Below the pieces are notes generated by a model. That model searched no databases. It had not been told where the DNA came from and worked only from the letters and a program-made list of their open reading frames with translations. Positions 44,479 through 57,521 of a DNA stretch of 64,000 nt are shown here, in pieces (within the stretch, counting starts at the first letter, position 1; each line of letters starts with the position of its first letter). The translations under genes were made by a program, and so were the position numbers. The stretch covers positions 24,164,804 through 24,228,803 of the forward strand of contig JBBCBC010000001.1 in NCBI GenBank assembly GCA_037126765.1, written 5' to 3'. This DNA comes from Stenogyne calaminthoides. Taxonomy: Eukaryota; Streptophyta; Magnoliopsida; Lamiales; Lamiaceae.

Positions 44479-46219
44479 TGTTGGGATATTTTGGTTTTGA
44501 TGAATTATGCCAAAACATTATTAACTTGTGTTATTGAAGCTAATTTATAGATAACAAGTTGAGGGGGAAACGAGAGAACAGATTAAGGGGAACTCACTTA
44601 ATCAAAAGTAGATGATCGAGATCGTGCGAGGTCGAGACGAAATAATCGAGATCGATGAGTTGGATGAGTTCGAAGTTAATCGATGAGTCATGGTAAAATC
44701 GAAGAGAAGAAAAAGTTAAGCCAACCGATCGTAAGATCGATGACCGGATGGACTGATCGGATGATCGAATTGCATCACCGATCCGGTGATCGAAGAGCAA
44801 ACAAGCCGACGTAAAGAAACCGACGGAAGATCGGGAGAAAAAGGCAGACGTAAGAGGAGGTATTTAGATCGACGAGATCGATTTGAAGATGAGCAGATGA
44901 TCGATCGCATTTGATTGAGATCGGATGTGCTAAACCCATATCTTAACCTAATATGCTGCTGATGTACAAAATCGATGCAGATATCCGATATCTTCGACTG
45001 ATGCTATAACGATCCGATCATGGTGAAATGATCGGATCGGTAGAAGAAAATCGAATATCGAAAACTCAAATCTACATAACGATCGGAAAGAAGTCATCGA
45101 GAGAAGTCATTACGAAGTCATATTCACCGAGAATCGTAACGAGCGTTCGCGATCCGAGTTAGCTTGAAAGTAGTGACACTGAGGGTCGATGTGTCGAAGA
45201 CAAGAACTGAACTCGGGCGGCTCGAGTGTCATATGTTCGATCGGATAAGGTCCAATAAGAGAAGTCACCGGTTGCTCGAGATTGACCTGGCGGCTTGAGT
45301 AAACCTGAAGGCGCTCGGATGGAACTCAAGACACCGACTCGAGAGAATCTGAATGATTCCAAAGGCGAGAAATCGAGGAATATAGCCGTTAGAATCGGTG
45401 ACGTGGACCAATGAGAGGAAGACAACCACCGAAAAGCTGCAAAAGAAGTTATAGAAAGTATGGATTTGAATGTGACTCCATCCAACGGTAACATTCAAAT
45501 CCACACTATAAATACAAGATCTTCCTTCATAATTGTGGTGGAAAAATGCGGAAACATCCATCAAGCCAAATCATCACATTCCCACCCTGTAACACAGAAG
45601 CAAGAAATACACGATATATTCAAGAGTGTTCTAGAACCCAATCTAAGCAACCCACGATGTATCCTAGCTTAGAGAGATTTTCCCAACCTTAGCATTGAGG
45701 CTAAACAAATGTAAGGGAAAATCTCAACCTAGTTGAAACCAAACAAACCTTACCCAAATCGATCCCGGTTAAGTTTGTAGCGAGTGTGAACTCCCAAACA
45801 TCTAAAGAATCCCGAAGGGAGGGTAGGCAATCCCGAGTGAGGGTGATAAGTCCCGCTGGAGTGTGAACTCTAGAAACATCTCAGGAGGCAATCCTGCGGG
45901 AGAGTGATAAGTCCCGTTATTGAGTGAGAGCGTTAAATATCTAGAGGCGAACCCGAGAGGGTGATAAGTCCATTGGAAGGAATTTCCCCTAGAAAAGGAG
46001 AGTGGATGTAGGAGCTTGAGCCTCCAACCACTATACATTGTTGTGTTGTTTATTGCTTTATGTTTATACTTGTCATATGCATTCGCTAAAAGCATAACAC
46101 AACACATGAGTTTAAAACGCAAAAATCAGAATCACTCGCCCTCACCCCGCTTTTTATATGCATTCAATGAAACGTTTTGCTTCCGCACACACGAAAATGG
46201 GTTTTCCTAACGACCATCA
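44479..46219 (+). repeat. Solo LTR C in the 3' LTR of B2, 1741 bp
   Basis: TGTTGGGATATTTTGG...ACGACCATCA, flanked by TATCT (44474-44478) and TATTT (46220-46224), a 5-bp target repeat with one change. Pre-TATA inverted repeat 45462-45473 / 45491-45502 and CTATAAATAC at 45506-45515. R/U5 direct repeats about 45780-45970. The 3' end is diverged from the usual CGGGACCTACA. Confidence 0.85.
45462..45515 (+). promoter_or_regulatory. Pre-TATA inverted repeat and TATA box of LTR C
   Basis: GGATTTGAATGT (45462-45473) and ACATTCAAATCC (45491-45502) form a perfect 12-bp inverted repeat with a 17-bp loop, three bases before CTATAAATAC (45506-45515). It is conserved in the other C LTRs (near 23056, 24914, 38440 and 40318, reversed) and diverged in the 32104 solo LTR. 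Confidence 0.65.
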
Positions 46220-46224
46220 TATTT

Positions 46225-46357
46225 ATTACATCATTGTTCTATACAAGAATTATCAACCGGTATTCTATAAACGGTAATATAAACATCGGTTACCTAATGT
46301 CCGATCGTCTATTACATGTGTTTACGAACTTTCATCAAAACACTAAATTTCCCAAAA
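46225..46357 (-). repeat. 3' LTR of B2, remaining end
   Basis: ATTACATCATTGTTC...CTAAATTTCCCAAA, the U3 start of the reversed LTR. The expected terminal CAACA reads CAAAA here, one substitution. The polypurine tract (AAAAGGAAAT on the minus strand) follows and is shorter than in B1. Confidence 0.85.
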
Positions 46358-46479
46358 ATTTCCTTTTGATGAAACCAAAACACTATGAGAAACCAAACAC
46401 AGTTGATAAATATAGAACAAAGAAAAGAGCACATAATCAAGACAATGAGATTTTTGTCTTAGGATCGTAAAATAAACTT

Positions 46480-49279
46480 TTCTCATTAGATTTGTTGAAC
46501 AAGATCAAGAACAAAAAGGCATCCGAAGCCATTCACTTGATCTTATTCCATTCCTCAAACCTCTTAGCATGTCTTGGCGAGCTTTTTGAATGATCTCATC
46601 AACTTTTTGGCGATACCGAGGTTCCGCATGATTTTCCAAATTTTTCCTTTCTTCGCTCTCGATCCAATTTCTTCTTGATTTTTACGCCTCTGCCAATTTA
46701 TCTGCCCTTCTTTCTTCTTCACTTTTTTCGGCTTCTTCAAAGAATTTGTTCTTTGGATGTTTCTCGGCCAGCTTCCTTATCGGCCCAGATTCCTGCTAGT
46801 TGTGCTTCTTGTGACTATCTTAGTCTCGAGTGGTCAGTACAGTTGTGATGTCCCAAAGACCAAGCAAAGAGCCTAACTTTCTTGCCTTTGACTTTTCCAT
46901 CTTTTCGAGACTTCGTTAGCAAAGAGATCCGTATGGTCTAGTCTTTGTCCATGAAGCTTCAACCGTCTCAATAAGTCTTCAAGAAATTCGATCATGTCGC
47001 TTGGTTTCTCACTCCATCCTTCCCTTTTGGTTTGATCAAAAAGAGTGTGAGGAAAGGAAGTCGAGATCCAAAGTCGATCGACATCGCCCTGCTGAGATCC
47101 GCAACAGATAAACCTTTTGAACTTGAGCAGCTTAGATGTTGAACCTTCGAGATCACCTTCGATCTTAGCAGATTCCATGGCGAGAGAGAGTGTAAGAACC
47201 GGGTTGTCAAGTTTCTTCCGCACATTCTAGCTTTTCAAAGGAGCATCGAAAAGAAACTTGTTGTTGATCCACCTCAATCACTTGTCATCAACTCGATTTT
47301 ATAAGTTCGCGGAACACGGTGGTCATAGCCGAGAACTCGATCTTGATCGCCTAACTGAAATAGCCAATTCCCTTTGATCCGTTATTTCTTTGAGGCCAAT
47401 CGCCTCGACGTACTATCACTCCCCAACTTCTTCTTTTCGGAGATCTTTGAGACATGATCCGATCTCCGTAGTTGATCGTGATGTGATGTGAGATGTAGGA
47501 ATGTTATCTCGTCCACTTGATCTTTCAATTGTTTGTGCCTCCAAAGGGTTGGTCATGAACTGCAAAGACACAGTTCCACTATCATTAATGACTCCCGTCC
47601 TTCATAGTAGCATCTGCCTGGAGCATCTTGGCAGCTTCGATTTTGTTCACCAACCCGGCTTCACATGGATCGAGCTTTGATAGATTCGGCGATTATCGCC
47701 TCAATTTGGTGATCTACTTTTTTAAGATTTCCTCATCGAAAAATCAAAATCTGCAAACTCATCAAGACCCTTGTCATTCTATAATCATTATAAAATCGAG
47801 AAGTTTTTTAATCGGAGATCTCTCGGTGAGGATCTCCATAACTTCCTCTAATAGCGGGATGGACGGGCACCGATTACCGATACATCTCATCAATTTCTCG
47901 TTCGATTTGCATTCCGATCATTTTCCATGTGATGGTCTTTGATGATCTAGACTCGGGAATTGTCATCGGTTCAGTTGATGAGATGTGGAGGTTCTGAGTG
48001 GTCTTGAGTAAGCGGAAGGCATCGATTAGCTCGACCTCTGAGAGGTTACTTTTGTAGAGGTAGGTCTTTGCTGGTTCTATGAACAGTAAGCTTCTACAAT
48101 TGTGAATCGACATGTAGTTTGAGTTTGAGGGTGGAAGAGAGAAGGAGAAACATGCCAAGTTAGGGAAAAGGTCCCGAGCGGTGAATCGGTTCGAGTTAGA
48201 GGGAGAAAGAGATCGTTAATGCCCTGCTTCTTCCTCGAGAATGTTCTGAGCTCTCGGCTTGAGAAGCCCGCCTGTCGATTTTTCACTGATTTTTTTGATG
48301 CATCAATTTGATCTGGTAGCTCCTTCTTCATCCGACTCATCTTCTAGAAACAGAGTCATGGGGCTGCTCGCCTTCTTCTGTCTCTTCTCTCCGGCCTTCA
48401 CCGTTTTCTTTTTCTTCTTCCGGAGCATCCGTGTGTAGACGAGGCGCTTCCTTTCCTTTTTCCTTTCTTCCCGGCTTTGGAGGGGGGCCGATATCATCAT
48501 CAAAAGGCCCATATATGGTCAAGTGGTGGCGAGGAAGGCCTTATAGGACTTCAGTCCATTCTAGTCCCATTCAAAGATTTGGTAGTTTGTCTTTCAAGAT
48601 AATCGCAACCTTGTTGAGATTGTTGATCCCTCTTCTTCAGATAGACCGCCCCATTCATTAACTCCAAACTTTTCATGTTCTTGGAGTAGAATGGCCTTCA
48701 GAAGCCATGCCAATTGATGTTCTTGCTTCATCAATTATTGCAATCATGTCTTTGATAGTTTTTTGACGGATGTTAGAGCATTCTGGGCTGAATGAAATAC
48801 CCATGATTGTTTTTGACAATATGTCAAACAACAATCGGTATTTCCTTTTTAGATCGGCCCCATAAAACTCTTGGGTCCGATGTTTGTCGGCTTCCCCACT
48901 GAAGAGTTCGTTTTCGATCAGCTCATCTTCATTCTCCCCGAGTCTTGCGAGATTCTTCCTTTTAGCAAGTCGAACGCATTTGTTATGTCCGCATTCATCG
49001 GGCCCGATCTCTTCTCCGCTGATTGACGAAAAGTAGTTCTTCTCCTAGAGCGTCCGATCCACTCTTAAATTCCTTAGGAATTCGAGTGCTTCATATCGAT
49101 CATCGATTGGATTACGAGCAGCCGTAATATTTCTCAAGACCTCCTTTCTTCAGAATTTGCTCCACTTCCATTGATTCCGGATCCCGAGTGATATCAAACT
49201 GCACGAACTTGTCATCGACAATCTTCGTTGCCAGTTCCGCATAATTGCACATCATTTTCCCCATTCCGTGAGTGGCCAT
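46480..49279 (-). pseudogene. Extra (post-pol) ORF of element B2, frameshifted
   Basis: The ATG at 49279-49277 opens MATHGMGKMMCNYAELATKI, then ...KFVQFDITRDPESMEVEQIL. Downstream frames show a Lys/Glu-rich NLS-like region (48300-48520) and pieces matching B1 (46873-47223 corresponds to about 9969-10283). B1 lacks the first about 330 bp. No known domain; homologous to the family-A extra ORF only in the C-terminal module, which is badly broken here (46480-46700). Confidence 0.55.
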
Positions 49280-51589
49280 CTACAATAAGATAGACTTGAT
49301 TAAAGTTGTGCATAAACATGAAGATATCATATATTGATTATCGACCTCTACCGTGCCTAATCATCGATAAACACATGCGGATACCAAGAAACAATAAAGC
49401 ATAACACAGGATACCATCGATTGACAAAATCTATAAGATCAATGGATTTAGGGGAAAAGATGATTCATCAAATAATTAGAAATTACCAGATTTTGTTTTT
49501 CGGAAAGATAATGTTGAAACTCAAGTAAAACACCTTGAATCGCAGAAAAGTAATCTGGAGTTTTCAGAGAATAAATCGCAAGTTTGTGAATTAGAAAAGG
49601 AACTCTGGTAGGGTTTTTGATGAACCTTTTAAAGATAAGGAGGGAAAAAAAGACAAGATTTGGGAGATCAACCGTTTGAAAAGATTAAACGATCCAGATT
49701 AAATGGTTTTGATCGTATGGTCAGGAAAAGCACGTACGAAAACCTTTTGGATTTAAAAGCTCATTTTGTAGCAATTAATACAAGTACCCCACATCCGCAT
49801 TAAATGTTTTGCAGAAAATACGTCAACAAAGGTAATGAGTACATAAAGGCAAATATATCAGATAAGATCAAATAAGTAAGAATAAACAAGGAAAGCGAAA
49901 GCGATATCGTTGATCGATATTGTAATTAGTCAATACCACTTGTAGTTGTTGATTCTACTTTGTTGATCTTAGTTTTCCGCCTAATCATTATAATTTCTCA
50001 ACCTATTTCTTTTCAATCGATCCGCTTCACTTTCGTCCCCATTTCCCTTTCGATCCTCCTTGATTAGTTGAAGTTCCCCTTCAACCGATATTTCGCTTTT
50101 TCTCAGATCGATATATATATCGATTTGTTGTTGTATCAAGCTCAACTCGATCTTCCTCATCGGTCCAGATTTAAAAATCGATTTCAGTTAACCTAATCGA
50201 TTCTTCTCGGATCAAGCCAATTCTTGGATATGTGTTACCGTCAAAACTTAATCTAGAATAGTAGTCTCTATTACCTAAGTTGGCACGATTTGACATGCGT
50301 AATTATAGTCAATATTTTGATATGTCAATCCGCCAGAAATTTATCCAATTATCGATCAGCGTGATTCCTACATCCTTCCTTGTGATGCAAATTTCTCTTA
50401 GAGGCTTTTTGAAATCAAATTTGCTTTCACACCTTGCTTGGCCTCTATAAATTGGACCAATGTTTTACACAACATAACCCATTCACCATACTTATCTTCT
50501 TTGTAGAATCATGTATCCCGTGAACCCTTATTTCCTGGTTGAGACTTCCTAAAAACACCTTTTACCCCTTTTTCAATGATTTCAAAATTTTCAAATCAAC
50601 TCTCTGTGTCCCTTATCACTTTTTTTTAAATGCCATCAAAGATTTCACATACAATTGTTGCTAAGCTTTCTACCACCAAGGCGGGGGTCTGCTTCATGTC
50701 AAGAATCGAGAAGACACTTCTCCTAACCAGATGACCTTTGTGTGTCTATCGAGATGACGGAACTAGCATCAACAGACTCACCGATATAAAACATGAGCTT
50801 GATATACGGTCGGATCGATAATGACCGATCTTCAGATATCAACTCAATTTTTTTTCATGCAACACATGTGCCCATAAGGTCTTTGAACCACTTTCTTGGC
50901 ACATGTGCCATTTATGTTGGAGAGCCCATTGACTTCGGTCTAAGGGCTCTGGCTTAGAAATCCTATCAACGCCGCTCTTCCACCGGGTTTTAGCTTCCGG
51001 TACGGCTTTAGGATTATTTCAAAGCCTTCTTCCCTTGTTAAGTGGGGGAAAATGAGAGCATGAGATCTTAAAATCTCTCTCCTCCTCTTCTAGGGTTAGG
51101 ATGAGGTTTAGGTTATAGGTTTAGGGTTTTGGTTATGACTTATGTCTTGACCTCCGTGTCATTTGTACTTTGTAACTTGTAATGTAACCGACCTTGGTCT
51201 TTATCAATGAAAATTTCATTATTCCATTGTTGTGTAAATTTTACGCTTTCTTATTGATTGTAGGCTTTAACTGTGAATCTTGCTTGTTGAATATCAAATT
51301 AATCGACTTACAAAGTGTGAAATAACCAAACCGGTTTAATCGGATAATTCCTTAAATCTGAAAAGCCTTCAATCCGATCTAATTTTTTAATCGACAAATC
51401 GAATCGATCAAGACCTTCTCATATCGGTTCCTTGATCGATCTTCCGATCGATTGAGATACCAAACTCAACTAACTCCTTTTAACTCCGTTAGTCTCTTAA
51501 CCACCGGTTCTAGAGATCATCCCATCAAGCATTTTAGGTGCTTTTTCTCCAAGATCCTCAAGCCCTAGCTTTCATTGCATAATTCTCGA
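49280..51589 (-). other. Spacer between pol and the extra ORF in B2
   Basis: No coding region I can support on either strand. A plus-strand stretch at about 51040-51240 (GTGGGGGAAAATGAG, then a T-rich run and TCAATGAAAATTTCATTATT) resembles the tail of a plus-strand transcription unit or a piece of another element. A plus-strand open-looking stretch upstream of it (about 50750-50960) is short and unrecognised. Confidence 0.4.
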
Positions 51590-53000
51590 ATCGATCTCAA
51601 TAAGTGGCTTGGTTAGAATATCACTTTTACGTATATCAATATGAATCTTTTCCATTCGATATTCTTCTTTTCAACATGATCTCTTATAAAATGGTGTCCG
51701 ACATCCACATGCTTGCATCTTGTATGTAGAAACGAGATTCGAGTGATTGCACAAAGACTATTACATCCACATAATATAGATACATTCTTAGCTACAATGT
51801 TATAATCCCTTAGTCACGACTAAGCTAGAAATGAGAGTAATGACTTCCTAGACCATATATTCTTTGCTTCAAGAAGTAGATGTCGTGAATCGATGTCCGC
51901 TTTTTTTGAGAACCACGAGATCGTTTTACTTCCTAAAAACTCGACATGTTCTGAGGTTGATTTTCCTATCAATCTTGCAACCTCCATAATCGTAATCGAA
52001 TACCCACTAAGCTCTAGATTATCATCCGATGGGTAAAATAAACCAAGGTTTATCGTTCCTTCAGATACTTTTAATCCGCTTAGGCAGCTTTCTAGGTGGC
52101 TTTTGCATTGATTTGCTCGAAATCACACATACACCTACTGCAAAGGTGATATCTGGTCTGCTGGCAGTTAGGTATAGTAAGGATCCAATGAGAGCTCTAT
52201 ATTCTTTCTGATTTGTTTTCTGACCATCCTCATATGGATCCATCTTGAATCCAGTCATCATAGGAATTTAGGCTTCCTTACGGTTTGAACTCCAAACTTA
52301 GCCAATAAATTCTAGTGTATTTTGTTTGGCGATGAATATCCCTTCTATACTTTGCTTCACTTGTAGACCCGTAAAGTAATTCATCCGACCCATCATGGAC
52401 ATCTCGAACTTCCTCGCATCAGTTTGCTGAATCTTTCACATAGACTCTTGTTGGGAGATCCAAGATGATGTCGCCCACGTGATCTGAACCATCGTAATAT
52501 CTTCTCCATCTTCTATTCTCAATAAGGTTCTCGCCCATCGTTCTTTTAGTGAACCCAATTGCCTACCAAGAACCGAGAGAAAGATCATACCAAGCTCGAG
52601 GAGCTTGTTTCGAATATAAAGAGCTTTTCTAAACTGTACACTTGGTTGCTCTTTTCGGCCTCGGAGGTTGTTCGGACATAAACTTCCTCTCGCTAGTACC
52701 CCGCTTAAGAAAGCACTTTTACGTCCATCCGATACACAAGGAACCCTCTGTGGGAAGCATATGCTGTAAACAAACAATGGCTTTAGGCGAAGCGATCGTG
52801 CAAAGGTCTCATCATAATCAATTCCTTCCGATTGTGAATACCCCTTAGCAACAAGTCTTGCCTTATTTCCGTGATGACATTTTTCTCTCTCTTGTTCTTG
52901 AAAACCCACTTCGTGCCAATTACGCCTTAATGATTTGTCCGGCTCCACCGGTTCCCCAAACTTGATTTCTCTCGAACTTCTCCGGCTCCTCCCGCATGGC
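51590..53000 (-). pseudogene. pol of B2: reverse transcriptase and RNase H
   Basis: Copia RT (RVT_2 type): NKARLVAKGYSQSEGIDYDETFA (52790-52862), remains of the polymerase core, then YRALIGSLLYLTASRPDITFA (about 52138-52200), the conserved end of RT before RNase H. The RNase H C-terminal block CKHVDVGHHFI lies near 51690-51720. Several frameshifts occur, mostly in CWG-poor sequence. Confidence 0.75.
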
Positions 53001-54860
53001 TGTAATCCAGCTTTTTGCGCTTGTAGAGCTTCCTCATCACAGGTTCCTTCATAGATGATAACAAAAGAATATAATGCACTTTCACCAATCGATGTCTAGT
53101 TTTAACTCTATCGATGGGTCTCCGATGATCGGTCACTTGATGACCGGGTTATCCGTGTCCTTCGCTTCGATTTATGCCGGTTTGGAGAACATCATCCATT
53201 TACAGTAAAGGTTCATTACTAGCGACCGGGAGGTGCGATTTATGATCCACTTGATAAGAACATGTCTCAAATTTACGTTGAACTCATCATGTCTTTGATA
53301 TACATTCGTGGGAACTTCAGTGTTCCCCCACCAGATGCGGTTCGGGCTGATATTTATCTCGGTTGCATGCGGCTTCTTCATCCGACAGGTTTTTCGTACC
53401 TTAGGATCTGATTGATCCGTGAATCGATAAACTGGAATGTATATTGTTACGATGTCGATCCTTTTTTCCTTGATCGCTAGTGATCCATTTTCGAGCATCA
53501 TGTACTAGTTGATCGGATACATCTTGTTCGAGGCGATTTCTCTTGTTAGAGAAGATGCTTCATCAAAGACACATGGGTGTTTCTTCCACAACTAGGGTTG
53601 GCCGCTGTAAACCCTAAAGACTTGCTCGATGAGGAATATCCTGAGAATATACCCTCATCCGACTTGGCCTCAAAAGTCTTCAACCGACTCTTCCCATTGT
53701 TGTGTATGAACACTTACACTCAAAAAACACGGAAGTAAGAAACACGCAGGTTTTCTCGCCTTCCACATTCATAGGGTGTTTTGTAGTGAGCCTTAGTCGA
53801 AGACATCTGCTTACGGTATGGCATCTGATGTTGATTGCTACGCCTTGTAAACGGCTTGGTATCGCATGTTAAATTTAACATCGCGGCGAAAGAACTTCTT
53901 CGAGAGTTATGTTCCTCCGCTTCGCTACACCATTCTGCTAGGGCGTTTTTGCGGTGATGTCTCATGTCAGATACCAAACTTAGAGCAAAAAATCGTTATA
54001 AAAGAGTTCGTAAATTTCATCTTTATCTCGATCCGATTTTTACTACTAATCGACACCACTTCTCATTTTGTAATCTTTTAAGCAAATTCGTTATCTTCGT
54101 TGTCGCCTCATTCTTCTTATGTAAGAATATAACCTGTAAACTTGGAATAATCATCCACGATTACCGTAGTATATTTTCGTCCCCACGAGAGTGATAGGTA
54201 TAATCGGGTCCAAATAGATCCATATGAAGCACCGCAGATAGATCTTTGGATGCCGGTCGGAATTCCTTCAAATGAAGCTTTTAACTTGTTTTTCCTTCCG
54301 ACATGCAACACATGTCCGATCCTTTGAAAAAATACTTCATTCGAAGTCCTTCCACTAGAGACATCCTTGCTATCTTATTAAGAGTTTTAAAGTTCGATGA
54401 CTCATTCTTTTGTGCCGAGCCAGCTACGGGCTACTTTTGGAACTCTTAACAATCGAGCATGCATTTCTTGGGCAACCGTTTCAATCAACTGCGGTAGATC
54501 GTCCCTTTCCTTGAACGATTAGCAAAATCATTTGAGTGGCTCGATTCTTCGATAGTCGTTGATCGTTGAGAACTCAATTTGAATGGATTGTCGCAGAATT
54601 GAAAATCGATAATAGGTTGTGCTTGAGACCTTGACATCTGAGACTCGAGTTACTTGTACATCATTCTCTAAGGTTAGAATCCTTTGGTGTAACCAAAGTT
54701 ATCATCACCGAAAAAGTACACACGCCCTTCTTGTTCTATGTATGGCCGGAGCAGATGTTTGCTTCGGTCATGTGCCTTGAGCATCCACTATCGATGTACC
54801 GTGATAATTGCTTACACACCTCCTTTGTTAGCCGGACCACGCGATCCGCAACAAATCAGG
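53001..54860 (-). pseudogene. pol of B2: protease and integrase
   Basis: Protease motif WYIDSGCSRHMT near 54770-54805 (minus, partly in another frame). Integrase core RKYTTVIVDDYSKFTGYIL (54117-54180) and the end of integrase TPYECGRRENLRVSYFRVF (53720-53777). A GKNKLKASF-like zinc-region tail precedes the core. The region 53001-53700 holds the variable linker before RT. Confidence 0.7.
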
Positions 54861-57384
54861 GCTTTGTGTACCCTTTTGAATTAGGTCCCGAGGGGTTAGG
54901 ATTAGTTTTGGGGATCCATACAAACAGCACTTCTATTGAGATCGTTAGATCGAGAAGACCGATTTATCTCCCATACCTATCAACATAATCATACGCTCTT
55001 TATATGCTTTTTCGATTAGTATGATTATTAGTGTGAACCTTGATGACTTGAAGACTTGGGATTTATCTTTTCGTCTTGTCTTCTTTTCATCCAAAGGTGG
55101 TTCAAAAAGCAGACCCTAGATTTACGATTATAGGGTAGGTACGATTTACCATCAAAAGATTCATATCTTTTGGCATAGGTGGTTTTTGCGTTTACCTAAA
55201 GCATGCTTATTAGGCAAACACCCTTGATTGTCTCGATTAGACTTCCCTTTACGGGTTGTCTTTTCTCGATACCTGATCCGTTGATCGAGTTGAGGTCTCT
55301 TCGTGTAAGAACCGGTTCTTCTGATTCCTACGATGCTTTACTAGTTGGGGTCCATTTATGTTCCTTCCGTTAGGCACCCGCCTTACCGCTCAACCGTCTC
55401 TTTTTTCCTTATTAGATACAAGTTTGGCTTTTGGTGTATCTTTGTTGAACTCGGCTCGATTACACCCTTTGAGATGAATCGGTGGGGCTTTTGAGGATGT
55501 GGAAGGGTTCTCATACCCAAGTCCCTTCTTGTTAATCGTTGTTCAAAATAGGTGTTCATGTCTTGAAACGCTTTTAGATGATTTTGTAAAAACTTCTATT
55601 TTCTTGCATAGATTATCCTCGATGATTTTAGACTCTTATGCATTTGGAATAACTCATCAAATTTCACTTGCGAGGATTTTGAAGTCATCGAACTGTCATT
55701 TGTTAATTGCTAGCTGATCTTTGATCCGCTTCTCCGATCGGAAGATTTAACTTTCGAATATTAAGTTCCTCGATGCCTTCGAGCGGTTTAAAGATTTAAG
55801 TTCGTGAAGCTTTATTTGAGATCGTTCTCTTTAGAAAGTGATTATTTACGATCCTCACCACATTTTCAAAGATCCACTATAGCATAAGTGTCTATCGCAT
55901 TGGGAGATCCTCAGCAATTACTTTCGAGTAAAGCTGCTTGGTCCCGTCTCCCCGGCCGGTGTGCTAATGATAGCGGTGTAAAGCGAACAAGCGGTTTGGA
56001 GATTCGCTGGATGGTCCTTAGCCATCGAGGCGAATCTCATCATCATCCGAAATATCGAGATCTTCGTTCATAGAAATCGGCAACCTTTGTGATCGGGCAA
56101 TCTTCTGAGAGGTATCGGAATCCTCGGAGAATCTGATAATGAATAAATCGAGCGTGTATCGGCAACCATAGCTTTTACATCCACTGTCTTGTTGCTCTCT
56201 TACCTTTCCTCTTTTCTTCCCTTTCTCTTGGCGTCAGTCGATGAAAAGCTTATTTGTAGTGACTGAAACTTCTCACAGTGAAGCCGCTCCTTGAATCCAC
56301 CGGAACCTTTTCTTCCGGGTAAATCACTCAAATCTGTATGATCATCGGTGGCTTCCCTTTCGATAGTAATCTGAAGCCTTGCAATACGATTGGTTATCTC
56401 TTCTCTCATCATTTAGATTATCTCTTTTCCTTTTTCTTCAGAATCTCTTCGATCATCGATCCGGTTCTTTCTCGAGATCTCGCTTGTCCGATCTCCTATC
56501 TCTTCCTCGGCTATGTTGATAATCTTTATAGAATCTTCGATACTTACCAAGTTGAATATTTGATTTTTTTCTAGTTTCTGGTAAGCGAGCGACCGCTCGG
56601 CCTCGACTTATGATGTTTCCAATGGGTTCATTGGCCTTTGATCTCTTCTTGGTTGCCTTAAAAGCAAGCGATTTAGAAGTTGAGGCTTCAAATAAGCACC
56701 TCATCTTCATCCGCTTGTCCTCTCTCAATTAAATCCCGAACTCGTGAGCTTTAAGGCTCAAGAACAAATTTCCTCGGCTTCATTTTTAAATGTCTTGCAA
56801 TCTTGATTACCGTGACTTTCATATCCCATATCTTGGTAAGAGATCTTAATATCTTGTAGTTGATATCCTTGTCGACATCTCTACCAAGTTCTCGTAGCTT
56901 ATTCACGTCATATAGTAATCCGCCCATCGAGTTCGTTGATGGTCTCGTTGGGCGCGATCTTGATTTTCGAACTTCACCGGGCCGCCTTTGTAGACTACCG
57001 TCTTTTATCCGTCATTTCCTCGCATATCTCAGCTAGAGTGTCCCACATTGCTTTCCACAGGTTTGAGATTTTAATCTTTTCCTTGGTGACCTTATCCATT
57101 GTTTTCATGATAATATGCTCGGCGATTGTGTCCAGAGTATACGCTTTTATTTCCTCTCTCGCATCCATCAAGGTTCGGCTTTTTTCGACAAGACTTCCGG
57201 CAAAAGTTCAATCTCCTCCAACCGCAGGTTGTCGAATATATGATGATGGGTCCTCTTTCGATGACTTCCATCATTCTCGCCACTAATCGAACCTAGATGG
57301 TTGCACATATAAATGGCCCAATCTGCATACTCATCAATTGAGAACTTGACGCATCATGATACATACTAGAGGTATTATCCATGA
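54861..57384 (-). pseudogene. gag of B2
   Basis: Likely start ATG at 57384-57382 (MDNTSSMYHDA). Scattered blocks in three frames match copia (UBN2-type) gag: LWKAMWDTLAEICE (near 57020-57070), IAPNETINELDGRI (about 56910-56950), YQLQDIKISYQDMGYES, and ALKAHEFGI (about 56735-56765). Basic coiled-coil-like stretches and a degraded zinc-knuckle region lie near 56280-56600. The frame is too damaged to give a continuous product. Confidence 0.6.
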
Positions 57385-57512
57385 TGAGTGATTTTGGAAA
57401 AAGAATGAGTTTTAAAAATGGTTTTTCAAGATCTGCTCAAATGACCACAAAGATTCTTCCTCAAGAATCGATGATACTCAAAGCCAGCCGTCCATCAGAG
57501 AACCACTATACG

Positions 57513-57519
57513 ATACCAC
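57513..57519 (-). promoter_or_regulatory. Primer binding site of B2
   Basis: TGGTATC on the minus strand, two bases after the LTR end; the rest of the 12-mer (AGAGC) is altered to GTATA. Confidence 0.6.
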
Positions 57520-57521
57520 TT

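Noticed and set aside
52642..52848. Plus-strand ORF opposite the B2 RT region
   Set aside because: Shadow of pol on the other strand; no independent support.
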